Assembly: GCA_008921705.1 (NCBI GenBank)
Contig: VFFE01007128.1
Location: 1,070,770-1,134,769 of the forward strand
Reading direction: 5' to 3'
DNA from: Burhinus oedicnemus
Lineage: Eukaryota; Chordata; Aves; Charadriiformes; Burhinidae
Length of the DNA: 64,000 nucleotides
The position numbers and the translations under genes were made by a program. Below, piece by piece: positions 1 through 12,100 of the stretch. Each line of letters opens with the position of its first letter. Position 1 is the stretch's first letter. The notes below the pieces were generated by a model that saw only the letters and a program-made list of their open reading frames with translations, was not told where the DNA came from and did not search any database.

Positions 1-1050
1 GCAAGTTATTTACCACCGTACAATGAGCTCGCTCCCAGCCTTACCTCTCACCAGCAACTGCCAACAGGTTTCACCTGTGCAGAGGTCTCCCCACTTCCTA
101 GCAGAACACCTGAAACTGCAGTTGCTCTTTGCAGGGGAGTAGTGAAGGAGCAGAGCTGACTGGTCTCTTCCAGCTGCTTTGGAAGAAGAATGAAGAGGCA
201 AAGAGGGTAGGATTGAACAAAGTATGTGTATTGACTGAGGAAAAAAAGGAAGAAAGGAGGTTTGCAGCAGAGAATGAACTTGAAGGTATTTTGTTTATAT
301 TATACATCTCTGGGTGGTTATGGAGTTGACTTCTGAATGCTGTTAAATTTAATAGGAAGTTGCTAATGCTGATGTGTTCTGACTATCTCTGAGTGCTTGC
401 CAGCATCCTTGTGTGTACATAAAGAAACAAAAGTGCCTGTCATCACTTGGCAAATATCCTGGTTATTTCAAGCAGTGCTGTGTTGTGGGAGAACTAAGCA
501 GTGTGCTGCAGATCATTTAAAATTAAACTTTACCTGTAGGCAAAGCGGCCGATATTAATGTTACTGTAATGCGTGTAGCATTCCCTGTTGTCTTGTGCAA
601 AGGCTTATGATATCAAAAGTGTATCTCAGTAATCCAGAATTGAAAAGGGCAGGAAGGGCAATGCAGTTGTGTGCTATTTTAGAATTTCATGGTGTCTCTG
701 GATCAGTTTGCATCTGTACTTGCAGGTGTGACATGGGGGATTTCCAGCAGATAAAAATGGAGGAAAACTAGTGTAATGGGATGTGTACAAATACTGCTAC
801 ATAGTTAAAAACTGAAATCTGAAATTTGACTTGCTGTGTAACCATCACAAAGTAAAAAAAATTATTTGGACTGCGATTAGGAAGTAAATTTTCTTTTTTT
901 CCTGAATCTTTCAGGTTGGGTTATTTTCTGTTGCCTTTTTCTTTATGATTTTTCTCTTATACTATGCTAGTGATTCAGTGAATCAAACATCTGTAGTAGC
1001 CTTTGACTTCGAGCTATTGTCCTATTTTTATGTGAAATCGTGAGTGAGTT
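1..1050. other. Intergenic, nothing recognised
   Basis: AT-rich non-coding sequence. No splice-bounded open frame resembling a neighbouring gene was found on either strand. In mammals the gene beyond the SPHKAP 3' end is DAW1 (WD40 repeats), and no WD40-like coding sequence was seen here. Confidence 0.5.
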
Positions 1051-1054
1051 GAGG

Positions 1055-1195
1055 TTTCATAGACCAAGCATTGGACTGGGAGGCCATCTGGGCTCTATTT
1101 CTGACTCTCCCTAGATTCACTGAGTGAGCAGAATTGCTTTTCAGGCTAAGTTATCCAGGTTTCCTGCTCAGATGTGAAATACATTCACATCTGGT
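1055..1195 (+). repeat. Possible MIR/CORE-SINE remnant
   Basis: The stretch GCATTGGACTGGGAGG, then CTGGGCTCTATTTCTGACT, then GATTCACTGAGTGAGC and TTTCCTGCTCAGATGTGAAA follows the order of the tRNA-derived head and core of MIR in the sense direction. It is heavily diverged, so this is a pattern-based call without alignment. Confidence 0.35.
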
Positions 1196-4100
1196 GTGAT
1201 TCACAGTACTGCTGAAAAGTGTGCTGACTTGGCACCTCATAAGAACTTCAATAGTTCTCTAGGTACCATCATATGAATGCTTTGATGTTAGGCTCCTTGC
1301 ACCTTGGTTTACCCATATGTAGATTTAATAAATTCTAGAGATATACATTAAGAGTACATTGTATAGATGTATCATCCTAAAACCACTCTGGTAGCAGCTT
1401 GATCCCTTTCTCTAATTCCACTTCAGTCCCTGAAACCAAAATAGTGTATGTGTGTGCTCTAACTCTATTGTCTGGTGCCTTTTTAATCTTATAAAAACAT
1501 TTGACTTTTACATACCTTACAGTCTCCAAGCTGCCACTTTAATCACTGAGTGGCTGGATTGAGATGTAGCTTTCAACATTGTACTGAAATACTGGCAAAC
1601 TTGATTCACTGTGACCTTATTGAAAAGGATTACCTCAGGAGACTCCTGAAGTGTGCTTTGGTAAGGACTGTCACAGTGAAAATCATATTTGCTGTATTGT
1701 TTCTGTTCTTTAGACCTTTGAATCCTTCCAGTATATACCTCTGTGAATACACAAGTTGGTTTTTCTGGGAAAGAAGCCCTTAGCTTGTATCATATAAAAC
1801 CCATGTGCTGTCCGGGGGAAGTTGCAAGACAAGGACAAGGATTTCTGTGTAAGCATACAATGTGTACTTGTACTCTTGATGTATGCTTTGTGTATGTCTT
1901 GAGATTTAAATTATTTTTCGGAATAGGTAAGGATAATAATACTCATTCCCACTTGTGTTTTAAAAGCGGCATTTTGTGAGAATTTCTTTTTTGGCTCCTT
2001 CCATGTGGTCGTTTGCATTTCCTGGGTAGCTAGTGAAAGGATATGAAATATATCCTGCTTGGTTATATCTTCCAGTTTGCTGCGCTTTACTGTCTAATTT
2101 TCAGCTGAAGCTGGGAGGAGGGCACAGTATCTATCAGCCAGACCTGTCTTCACTGCAAATTGTTTTAATTAGTGTGATAGTCCAGCTGTCTAATCTAACT
2201 GCCTGTCCTGCTAAATGCTTTACAGCTGCAAGTTGCTTTCTGAGGGCTCGTGATGACTGACTTTAGAGTGGGTTTGAAAAATTGAAGTAGTGGCATTATG
2301 AGTTTTCTCATACTAAGCAAAGGCTTAGGAATGGCTCTGGCTTGAATTATAATTCTTAAACTGACGAGTATGGATGTGCTTTCCTTCTCAGCTGGAATTT
2401 GTTTTATTTATTAAGTAGCTCATGTGGGCTTTTTATTTTAACAGAGTGGTGGGGTTTTTTTTCCCCTGACATTTTGAAAGTCAGAGTGCAGGATTCATGG
2501 TGACATTCCTCATCTGTCATGCAGCTCTGCATGAAACTGGACAAGAGAAATAGTAAAATTGGCCTCTCCAGAAAAGTTACCTGCTGAATTTAAGAGGCTA
2601 ACTGTAAACAGGTGAACATTTATATCACAGACCACAATAAAATGATTAACTTACTTGATGATACTATGAAAATCTTTAGTGTTATGATGAAATTGATGAA
2701 GATTATAGTTTTTCAACTTCTAACAATCCCAACATTAAAAGCACCTTTAACAAAACCAAACTGAAAATGAAGGTTTTAAATACCTATTTTTCAACACGTA
2801 ATTCTCCTGTGTTTTAATTAATGTATCTACAGGCCAAATCCTGCTTTTCATTAGGTAGGTGGTGGAGTCAACACCAGGGTGGAAGACACCTTTCCCAGAA
2901 GCCTTCTCACAGAGTAGTAAGGTGAGCAGGGTAGCCCCGGCTGGGATCGGCGCTGCAGCAGGTGCTGAGGCAAATGTCTGCTGCTCCCATGGGTGGCCTC
3001 TGAAAGCCAGGGCATCTCCTGAGGCTCATAGGGTTTGTCTTACTTAGTAAATTGCGGTGCATCTCTCTCAAGCTCCCACCTGAACCTGTGTACAAGTTTT
3101 GCGTCTTCTCATTTGATAATCTGTCACCTCTTTTGTTTGCTTTGAATCTGGCTTGTATGAGTTTCATTTGTTGGGTCCTAGTTTGTATTGGGAAAGATAG
3201 TGAACAGCCACCCCCTCCATGCCCCCATGATATTAACAACCTGCATCATGCTCATGTATACAGACAGAGAGGCTGAACTGCACATAATTTGCTCTGAGAT
3301 TTTACTTAAAATTGTACGTAGTACAAAGTTCTCATTTATGTGTAATTAAAGTTGACTTTAATTTTTTCTGCTTTTTTTAATGGTGCGCTCCGATTTACTC
3401 AGCTAAGTGTTGGTTTCCTTTTCTGTTTAGCAGTAGAAATACCATGACACCTAGGCAGCAGGGCAGTAAATATCTGTGCAAAGTTAATCAAGCAGAAGAA
3501 ACTCCTGAACTTGTGTCTCGCCGCTCCCCTGCCCGCTTTTGTGGGTACTGAAACTATTAGTGAAACTATTGTGGGTACTCACTATTAGTGAGCACTAATA
3601 GAGATTTGGTATGTTGGGAGTTATCCTGGGGTTAATTCTCAGCATGAACATGTAATTTCTCTTTATTTTACTGTGATACTAAGAAAGTTACAAATAGCCT
3701 TCTATCACTTGAATGAATTGTGGAACCTGAGTAAAGCCATAGTTTTGGTACCGAGGTAAGACCTGGAGGTTGCTCTGACTTATTTTGGTCGAGGCCATGG
3801 GTCAGATTTTTCATTCAGCAGCAGAACTTTGAGAAGCTACAGAGATGGCAGGCAAATGTTCCTTAATAGGTAAAAAACCCCATAGCACGTTCATGAACTT
3901 CTTAGGAAGACAAAGAGGACACACATCATAACATAAATTTATTTCTGAATAAATTGCAACATTAAGAACTACTGTACAGAGAAACTGCGTCACACTACTA
4001 CAACTCTGTCATGATATTTGTGCTTTGTAGGATAAGTAAACATTTATTCTATCACAGCAAAAAATTGTATACTGACAACTAACTGTATTTGGTTTAAAAT

Positions 4101-5094
4101 TAAATACACTTTCCCATTTATTAACTCAAACAAAGCACTTAAAGTCTATAATACTTGGTGCTTTTTATTAACTTTCAGCCTCGGAAATGCTGAGCATTCA
4201 GAGTTGCCACTCGTGCGTGGGAGTTACGGATGTTCAGCAATTCTTAGGAGCAGGCCAGTGACTGCCCAGTTACCTTCAGCGTACACAATAAATTGGCCTT
4301 TATCCTGGCACTAGAGTGACCTTCACTGTTTTGTACATACTGCAGAGCAGGTCTAGAATTACTCGTGTTTAATGTTCCACGTTAGATTTTGATTTACTAA
4401 CAATGTGGATTTCGTAGCAAATGAGTGATGCAATCATGCAAGTTTAGGAACAGTTTTAAAGATAAAATTGAGAATATGGCTCTTTTCATAAATTATTTAA
4501 AAGGACTTCAAAATTTTCAAAAATATTTAGTGCAAAAGGATAGGGGTTTTTTTTCCAAGAAATATTACAGAAGCATATACTGTTGTATGGAAAATAAAAC
4601 ATCTCTTAAATATTTTATTGGGAAAAGCAGGCAGGTTTTCTATACGCTATTTGGGGTAGGGAGAGATGAAAGATAAATATTTTCAAAGAAACAAATCCCA
4701 GAAGAGCTGTGATGAGATAAATTATATTTACCTTTCAATTCAAACCCAATCTCTTTGGCAGAGTCAAGAGAATGTATCATTAAGTGCATGATGCTAACAA
4801 GTCATCTCAACAAGACAATACCATAATATATCTTATCAAACAGTTATATAAATGTTATAGTAATGTGAACTATCACATATAGTCTAAACATTTATATCCA
4901 AAATGAACAAGTATGTCTGCTGAAATTTTAACAATCATTTTGCTTTCTTGTAAGTTACAAAAATTATCATTAAGACTTTTATGATGAGATGGTGCTCTTT
5001 TCAGATATGCATTTCTTCACCTTGTTAACAATTTATTTGATTAAACTAAAATTAAAATAGTATTTTTTTCACTGCTTTTAATGGATATGTAGCA
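1196..5094. other. Intergenic and possibly distal SPHKAP 3' UTR
   Basis: AT-rich non-coding DNA. It includes a perfect 9-bp inverted repeat near 3590. A motif like the GGCCAGATTCTGC amniote repeat lies near 2832-2850. Minus-strand AATAAA hexamers occur, for example at 4614-4619, but none can be assigned as the poly(A) signal. No gene was recognised. Confidence 0.45.
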
Positions 5095-5278
5095 TGTTAC
5101 GTAGCGCTTTAAATAGAAGCACTTTAGGTAACAAATGTACTATCATTACTCCCTCTTACCAGGTAGGGACACTGAGGCACAGAGGTGAAGTGACTCGCCT
5201 GAGGTCACTTGGCAGGTCTGTGGAGGGACGGGGTGTAGAAACCTGCTGTCCTGACTCGCAGAGCTGTGTCCAGGGATG
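5095..5278 (-). repeat. MIR-like SINE remnant
   Basis: On the plus strand the order TAGCGCTTTAAAT, GTACTATCATTACTCCC, ACTGAGGCACAGAGGTGAAG, TGAGGTCACTTGGCAGGTC and CTGTCCTGACTCGCAGAGC is that of the reverse complement of a MIR element, so the element lies on the minus strand. MIR is an ancient CORE-SINE present at low copy in birds. The central block is well preserved, the ends are uncertain. It may lie within the SPHKAP 3' UTR. Confidence 0.75.
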
Positions 5279-5987
5279 TACCAGGGGTAGCTATGCTGAA
5301 CTGCACTGCCTCTGAGTGAGAAGGAATGAGGTTTTTTTAAGGGTAATAACTGAGAGTCTAGATTTTGTTTCCTTGAGAAGACAACAGGAATGGGGAACAG
5401 CTATGGAAGAGAAATAATTGCATGGAAAGAAAGTAAAATATGTTTTCAGCAGCTTTTTATTGTGTCGTCTAACTGCAAAGGTGTTAAGTATTCAAAAGTT
5501 TTTACCCCTTAGCAGACTATGGGGATTTAAAAAGAAAAATTTATCTAGGGACATGGGTGTCTCTAGGCATTCTGGAACACACTCTGGTTCTAATAGTTAA
5601 ACCGTACAAATATTGGTGGTTTGAAACTGAATGCTAGTGTACTATCCCATTTTAGCTGATTGACTTAATCAAATTGATTAAAATGGAACATATTAGATAC
5701 GTAAGCCTTTACTGTGTAGTCCATTAACTCAGAAGGCTAAAAATCCATTCCCTCCTTGTACAGTACATCCTATAGCACAATATGTAAAGTCCCTCATGAT
5801 ACAGAACGATACAGTACACCTCGATTTCACTTTGCTTCTTGTTCAGTTGTGGGACAGATGTGCTGTTTCTGTAGAGTTTATATATCTTTGTTCATTTTAT
5901 TCATTGATGTTCGGAAATCAGAGCGTTACACAACCCACTGCTTATTTAAACTGGAATAAAACAAAAATGCTGCACAGGTGAACTTTC
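5279..5987 (-). other. SPHKAP: Proximal 3' UTR of SPHKAP (extent uncertain)
   Basis: The sequence directly after the TAA stop on the minus strand must be 3' UTR at first. Minus-strand AATAAA hexamers are at 5896-5901 and 5456-5461. Either could be a poly(A) signal, or the UTR may run on further. The mammalian SPHKAP 3' UTR is longer than 1 kb as I recall, so the first hexamer is probably not the only one used. Confidence 0.45.
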
Positions 5988-6131
5988 TTAACCCAATTCA
6001 AGGAGCCAGTCAAACAGGCTTGGTGTCATCTCTCGGCCTTCCTCACTGAGCTTGCAGTACTGCACCACAGCATGAAAGATATCCCCCACTTTCCAGGATT
6101 TCCGCTGAACTAATTGCACAACATCTAAAAA
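5988..6131 (-). CDS. SPHKAP: SPHKAP exon 12, C-terminal end and stop
   Basis: The coding part is 144 bp: 47 codons and a TAA stop at 5988-5990. The acceptor is ttttatttag before TTTTTAGATG, phase 0. It encodes [19 protein letters not shown] then [20 protein letters not shown] and FDWLLELG. Human SPHKAP has [19 protein letters not shown] and ends [10 protein letters not shown], so both the splice site and the stop agree. Helical, hydrophobic composition indicates it completes the fold begun in exon 11. A 3' UTR continues below 5988 on the same strand, but its end is not clear. Confidence 0.97.
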   Translation of the reverse strand, partial: FLDVVQLVQRKSWKVGDIFHAVVQYCKLSEEGREMTPSLFDWLLELG

Positions 6132-9100
6132 CTAAATAAAAAAACAAAACAAAACAGAACACACTTAGGATTTGGTTAATGTTTTGTTAAACAAATACAA
6201 ACTGCTGTAAGACTACCCTTTGTAAATGCACTGCTATACGAGGGAGTGGATGCAATTCACTGCACAACAACATAAAGGTTCTTTCTATTTATAAAACTTC
6301 ATTTCTGAAGTTCTGTAGCTCCCCAAAGACTGGTCAGATCTCATAACATTTTCTAAATTAGCTGCTCTCATCAGTTATTTCTTATTTATTGCAATGAAAG
6401 TAAGAACAGTGAAAACAAGCTTGGTAAAGTATCATAATTCTCCTTGTTATCGACAACTTGCTGTCAAAATAATGGAAGTGTGACTATCCATTTTAAAGAA
6501 AAAAAAATCCCTCTCCATTACCATTAGCTATATTTTGACTTACATTTTATTTTCTGTATTTCCCCATATACATCCCACAGTATTTTAAATATTCATATAG
6601 TACTGGTGAGAGAGAATTCTGGGTGAACTTCTGTCACACTTGCCACAATTGTGGTTGAACCACAGAGAGGATCTATATTTGATTTTTATTTTTTTTAACT
6701 TCCAGATAAACCAGAGGTTAAACATATGTTCTTAAGCAGCTGTAGAAAATCCTGAATTTTGTCCACTTTGTACTTAATAATGGGCTTCAGTGTCACACAT
6801 CTGGTCCCATTTTTTTCTGAAGCACATAAATGAAAATCAAAGCTTTTCATTTCTTTGAATTTCACAATCAATATCTAATTAGCTTGCTCCTTCTACATTT
6901 CCACTTTTAAACCACACAAGAAAATATTGTGTGTCTCTAGTTAGTATAGCTGTTTGCTATTTACATACTGAAGCCTAAACTTTTAATATGTATTTTAATG
7001 ATATTTAATAGGCATGCGATTTCCAAGAGCACTGTTGTAGGCAGGATGTGCTTCATTATTCTCTAGTGTATTTTTGCAATTGAATTAACTGTTTGCCAAA
7101 GCACATGGGTAAAGCTGACAGCTGTTTCTTTAATTAGATGCAATTTGGACTGTTGCTGCTGAATGCATTTTAAATTATGTTTATGATTCCCAAATGCATG
7201 TACTCAAGAAAATCAAACAATATCTCCACTACTCAAAATGATCTTCCCATAGACATTATTTTAAAAGACCAAAATACTGATTTGTAACACTTTTTTCATT
7301 AATTGATTTGAATATTGTGATGCTTTTTCTACGCCTTAAGGTTTGAGCTGTTCTTGCCACTCTTGGAAAAGGGGCTGTTTTGGTTATTCCTGAAATGTTG
7401 TAGGTGGCATTTGCTGATGTCAGCAACGGAGCACTAACTAAGCATTCAGGAATAGAAACAGTCTGCACTTCTTGTGGCCATTTTGGACTCCAGTGTTGCT
7501 CTTGGTGCTCTGGCTTGAACTAACACCTCAGAAGGTTTCTCTGTTCTGGTAGTCTGTGTCTGTCTGTCTCTCTGGACATAGACTTTTGCTTTCAAACTGA
7601 TGGTTGGCAGAGCTAAGCTACACCTGAGCAGGAGCAAAAGAGTACTGGCACACATAGCACTTTTTTATTGCTAAGCTAGGGGAAGTGCTTCATAACTTCT
7701 GTACAATGATGCAAAATATTTCAATCAGTCAGTCTAATTTTCCAAGTAACAGATGTTTGATTGCAAATATGGCTCCACTGGGAACACTGGTTGGTCACTG
7801 TCTGGGCTAAAACTGTCTCTCTGGCTAGTAATAATATAAGGGTATGCCTACACAGATAGGTCCATCCTGCCTGTCCTCTAAACTTTTGATCAGCTCTGGT
7901 ACAGGAGCCTTGTAGTCTTAGTATGTGAGACACTGAACCTGGGCTAATACAGGTTATCTTTATTTTGCAGTTACATCTTCGGTACATTTGAGTAGCGGGC
8001 CCATTCCTTGGTGAGCAGCAGTCTTTTTCTGCGAGCACAAAGTGACTATAAAGCCAATGCATTTGGCCACGGTAGAGCTCACACAAATGTAGGAGAAATT
8101 GTCAGGCCCCTGTGGTACCCTGCTGTATCCTCAGCTGTAGCAATTTATGAACAGCCAGGCACAAGTTCAGACCTGCCTGAGGCTGCCCTAATCAGTGTTG
8201 CAGGTGAGGCAGAACCTGCATAAGGGCTAAGGAATTTCAAAGCTGGAAATCTTAAGTCCAACTTATGTCTTGCATCATCCTCAGCTCTTACTGTCACCAA
8301 GCGGCAGGACTTTGTATGTGTGATGTCCACACACAAGTGATTTTTATTTTCATTTTTTAAGCTACATGCTTAAACTCCATGTAAGCCATCTGCAACCCTT
8401 CAAATGCAGCCACATAAAGGACTCTCTCCGTTAGTTCTGCCTTGGGCATCATTGCTATGAAAAAGTGAGCAGGTTTGTCAAAGCATGTTATAGAGGCTTT
8501 GAAGGAGGTCTCATGGTGATAGTGTTTCTTGTGCCATTGACAATCTACTAAATATTTCACATACCTTAAATTCTGATACATTTAATCCTCTCCTCCCTTT
8601 CTGTAATAAACAGTAGCATTGTCATCTTGCTGCAGTGAAGATGTTTTTGTATCTGCTTTTAAGCTCAGTAACTTCAATAAATGCTACTGTGATTAAAGTG
8701 AATTAATAGTATGCATAATTCTGTAAATACTACCTTTTCAATTCTGTTTTCCTGAGATTTCTTAAAATAGATGGTCGGAATTCCAAGTTCAGAAGCAGCT
8801 ATCCACTGCAGGGTGGCTCGCAGCTCCGCATCGGGGCACTCTGGTTCCAGATCAAAGTTTATCACCAGTAAGTCCTTTTGACAATTGGCTGTTCCCACCG
8901 AAAGCCCAGAAGTACTTTCTGGAAAAAAAATCCCAGCAGTTACTGTGCAATTACTTGTGTTAACTTCAAATTGTATGCTTTAATTGATATGGTTCAACTT
9001 ACCCTCTGTATTTTCTGTCTGTTCTTTAAGGAAAACCTTTTCTTCTACTAATTCACTTAGAAACAAACAACAACAAAGCTTATTAGTGAAATTTAGCAAC

Positions 9101-12100
9101 AGTCTACAACATTGCTTCATGATGGATAAACTTCTCCCTCAACGTAAGACCTAGAAAACTGCGAGAAAAAAGTTACATAGGATGAAATAATAAAATGCTG
9201 GACATATTTCATTTATTTAATCTGTAAATTAGGAAAAGCTATGGGCATTGCAGCATTATTCCTGTAATAGGATGAAGTACTTGTACTGGTTGCACTGTGT
9301 ATTATATTTCATCAGGATCTGTGTATCTGTACACAATGACAAGCAAATGACATTATGGTAAGACACAGCAAGTCTCATAACCTGGGGGGAAATACTGAAC
9401 TTCCAATGTCTGCATTTTGCAGTGCTATGCTCCCTGGCTGAATCTTGCTTTCTAGTTTTATCTTTCATAATTAAATACAATTGTAACTATCAATGACTTA
9501 AACTACTGCTGGTTTGAAATATACTAGCTCTTTGGATAAGCAAATTCTGTTTACACCTTGCAAAAATTTCCAAAGATCTTCATTTCTTATGTACTATCTT
9601 TTTCTTGTTAAACTACGGGAAACAAACTCCTGACATGTGGTCACTGCTTCAGCTTCCATTTCTGAACACAACATCCATGTTCATGTACGTGTGGCAGGAG
9701 ACTGTAAATTCACTATTGATGTCACAGTTATTGCAGTCACTTCATTGCTGCTGGGGGGACAGCACTTGCAGTACACATTTCCAGACCGTCCCATTCTGCC
9801 CTCAATCAAGGGGAATGCTGCAAGTGTAAAATTTTGTTTCTAGCATGGGAGGACGCTACTCTTACCACCCTCATTCACAGGATTTCAGAATCTCCCCCAA
9901 GGTTTCAAAGAATCAAGATTATATATACTTGTGTAGGAATTACTGCAAGATGTGAAAGGAAAGAATAAAATGGCAGCATGCAATGTATGGTTTATCATGA
10001 CTTAGAACCATAGGTGCTTTTAATAATTTAACTTCCCACCAGATATTTTTTTCCATTTTTCTCTTCGAACAGCAGATGTATTCCGTGCCTTGACTTTGAT
10101 TTGTGGAAGTACAAACGTCTCCTGCCTATTGGCTAACACCTGAGAATAGCCCCCGAAAGCTAACAAGGGGGGTCAGAAATTTATCCCTTTGGTTCTCAGA
10201 AATATAAGGGAGAGGGGTCATCTTTAGGAATGTGTGTAGGAGGTATCACTGCCTACTGTGAGGATGTGAATGTTTTAATAAGGTTAGTTTCCAAATCGGC
10301 AGCTGAGAGAGAATGCATGTAACTCTACAAAAATATGAACGCCCAAATTTCTTACAAAAAAAGAGCCTCTTGAAAGCAGGAAAGCTGTAGTATAGTCTGG
10401 TAATGAGCTGTGAAGATTTTTCTGATGTCGGCGACTTCCCAAAGCTCCCATGTTCAATGTGTGATGTACGGTCCATACACTTCTGCAGTGGCCGTGCCCT
10501 GACTGCATCGTGACATCCACCAGCTGGCAGGTGATACCAGGTTTCAGGGTACCAGAATCTTTAAGCAGGTACTTGCACATCTCTTGGTAATTTTATTGCA
10601 TGCTCAGTAGAAACACACTCAGAAACACTAGGTAAGATGTACTTTGGGCCAAATTATTCTTATTCTTGGAAAGAACGCTGTCATATTTTTTTCCTTTGAC
10701 TTTAATTGATCCTTATTTGCTTTACCTTACTTGCTATTACAGTAGAGTGTTGATAATATTTGAAGTTATTCAGAGAAGAAAGTTCACACAATGGGAAACC
10801 GATACTGCAGAAAAGTGTCTTTCAGGCAGAGCGGTTGGTGGATCCGTATGCTCTTGAGAGATCCACCCGGGCGGGCTTTCCTGTAATCTTTCACTGTCTA
10901 GTGCTGTCGCTCTGCACAGACACCTGCATGTGCTTTTTTTCTGAAACTAACGGCAGGCTCAGCAGCAGGTGCAAAGCAGGGCTTGGCACATTTTATATGG
11001 TGTAAATGATTTGCAGTTAAAATCAGACTAAACATCAAGTCTCACTTCAGTAACTACTTACTTAATCATAGGAGAAGATGGCACGTTCTCCTGATAAATT
11101 TCCAGGTCCATAATGCCAAGACTGCTAGTTGTACTGCTGTTGCCATTGCTGACAAAGCAAAAGTTTATATATTAGTGCCAAGCTGCACTGAACATGTCTC
11201 CATACATCTTTTTAAAATTTATTTATGTACAAAGCAAAGTGAGGAGGCTGCCCCCTGTTACGCAGAGTTCTACAAAATCAGCTGTGCTCAGCAAGTGGTT
11301 CCCAGAATGAAGCACACTAATCTGCTCAAAATAATGAGGCTTTTATTAAAATAGTTGTAGATGGAGCATGTATCAAGTGATGCTGTAAACTGGAAGGGGA
11401 AAAAAAAAAAGTGGACAATCTATTTGTGAATGGCTTATGCAACGAACATTTGGCCTCAAACAAAAAAACAAGTCTTCATGAGTCCTTGAAAAGAAGGATT
11501 ATCAGGTACAGAGATGTCCTGGAAAAAACCTGCAGAGATTCAGATACCTCTGAACCTGGTGAGTTATAGCAAGGCATTTGGCTGTCCCTCATACTACTTA
11601 CCTGCTGGGTGACTCCATGCATGTAACCAACAGCAGTTTCAGTGTATTACAGAGTACCCCGAATACTACCGGGGATATGATGGAACCCACAGGTACAGTG
11701 ATGGCTCCTTATGTTTCTGACTACTCTGAAAGACTGAGATTTTCATTAAAGCCAGTGCTCACTGGGACCAGTAATACATAGAAGTGTTCTCTTTGGCTTC
11801 TTCACAAGAATTTGGAAAACATAGTACCAGTTCACTTTATAACATCATTATAAATTTGACAGTGAATGTTTATGCAGATACTGTAATAGTCTGATGAACA
11901 GGTTGTGAATTTGCTGGCTTCAAGTCAATTAGCACAAACCAGATCTGTGTAGTTAGTCAACTTGAACCGCTTAATTTTTACTGGAAAAGCAACTAATAGT
12001 ATTCTTCCTTATGTTAGAAGGATTGACCAGACAGTTCCTTTCCCCATCAGGTTTTTCTGAGTCAGTGTCAGTACACCATGCATTCAGACTTGCTGTAGCA

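Noticed and set aside
1..5000. Possible 3' exons of DAW1 (the mammalian neighbour)
   Set aside because: No WD40-like coding segment with splice signals was found on the plus strand, so the neighbour is further away or not conserved in position.
8357..8581. 74-codon minus-strand frame in intron 11
   Set aside because: Lies between exons 11 and 12, whose junction is already fixed by conserved sequence and phase. No similarity to SPHKAP.
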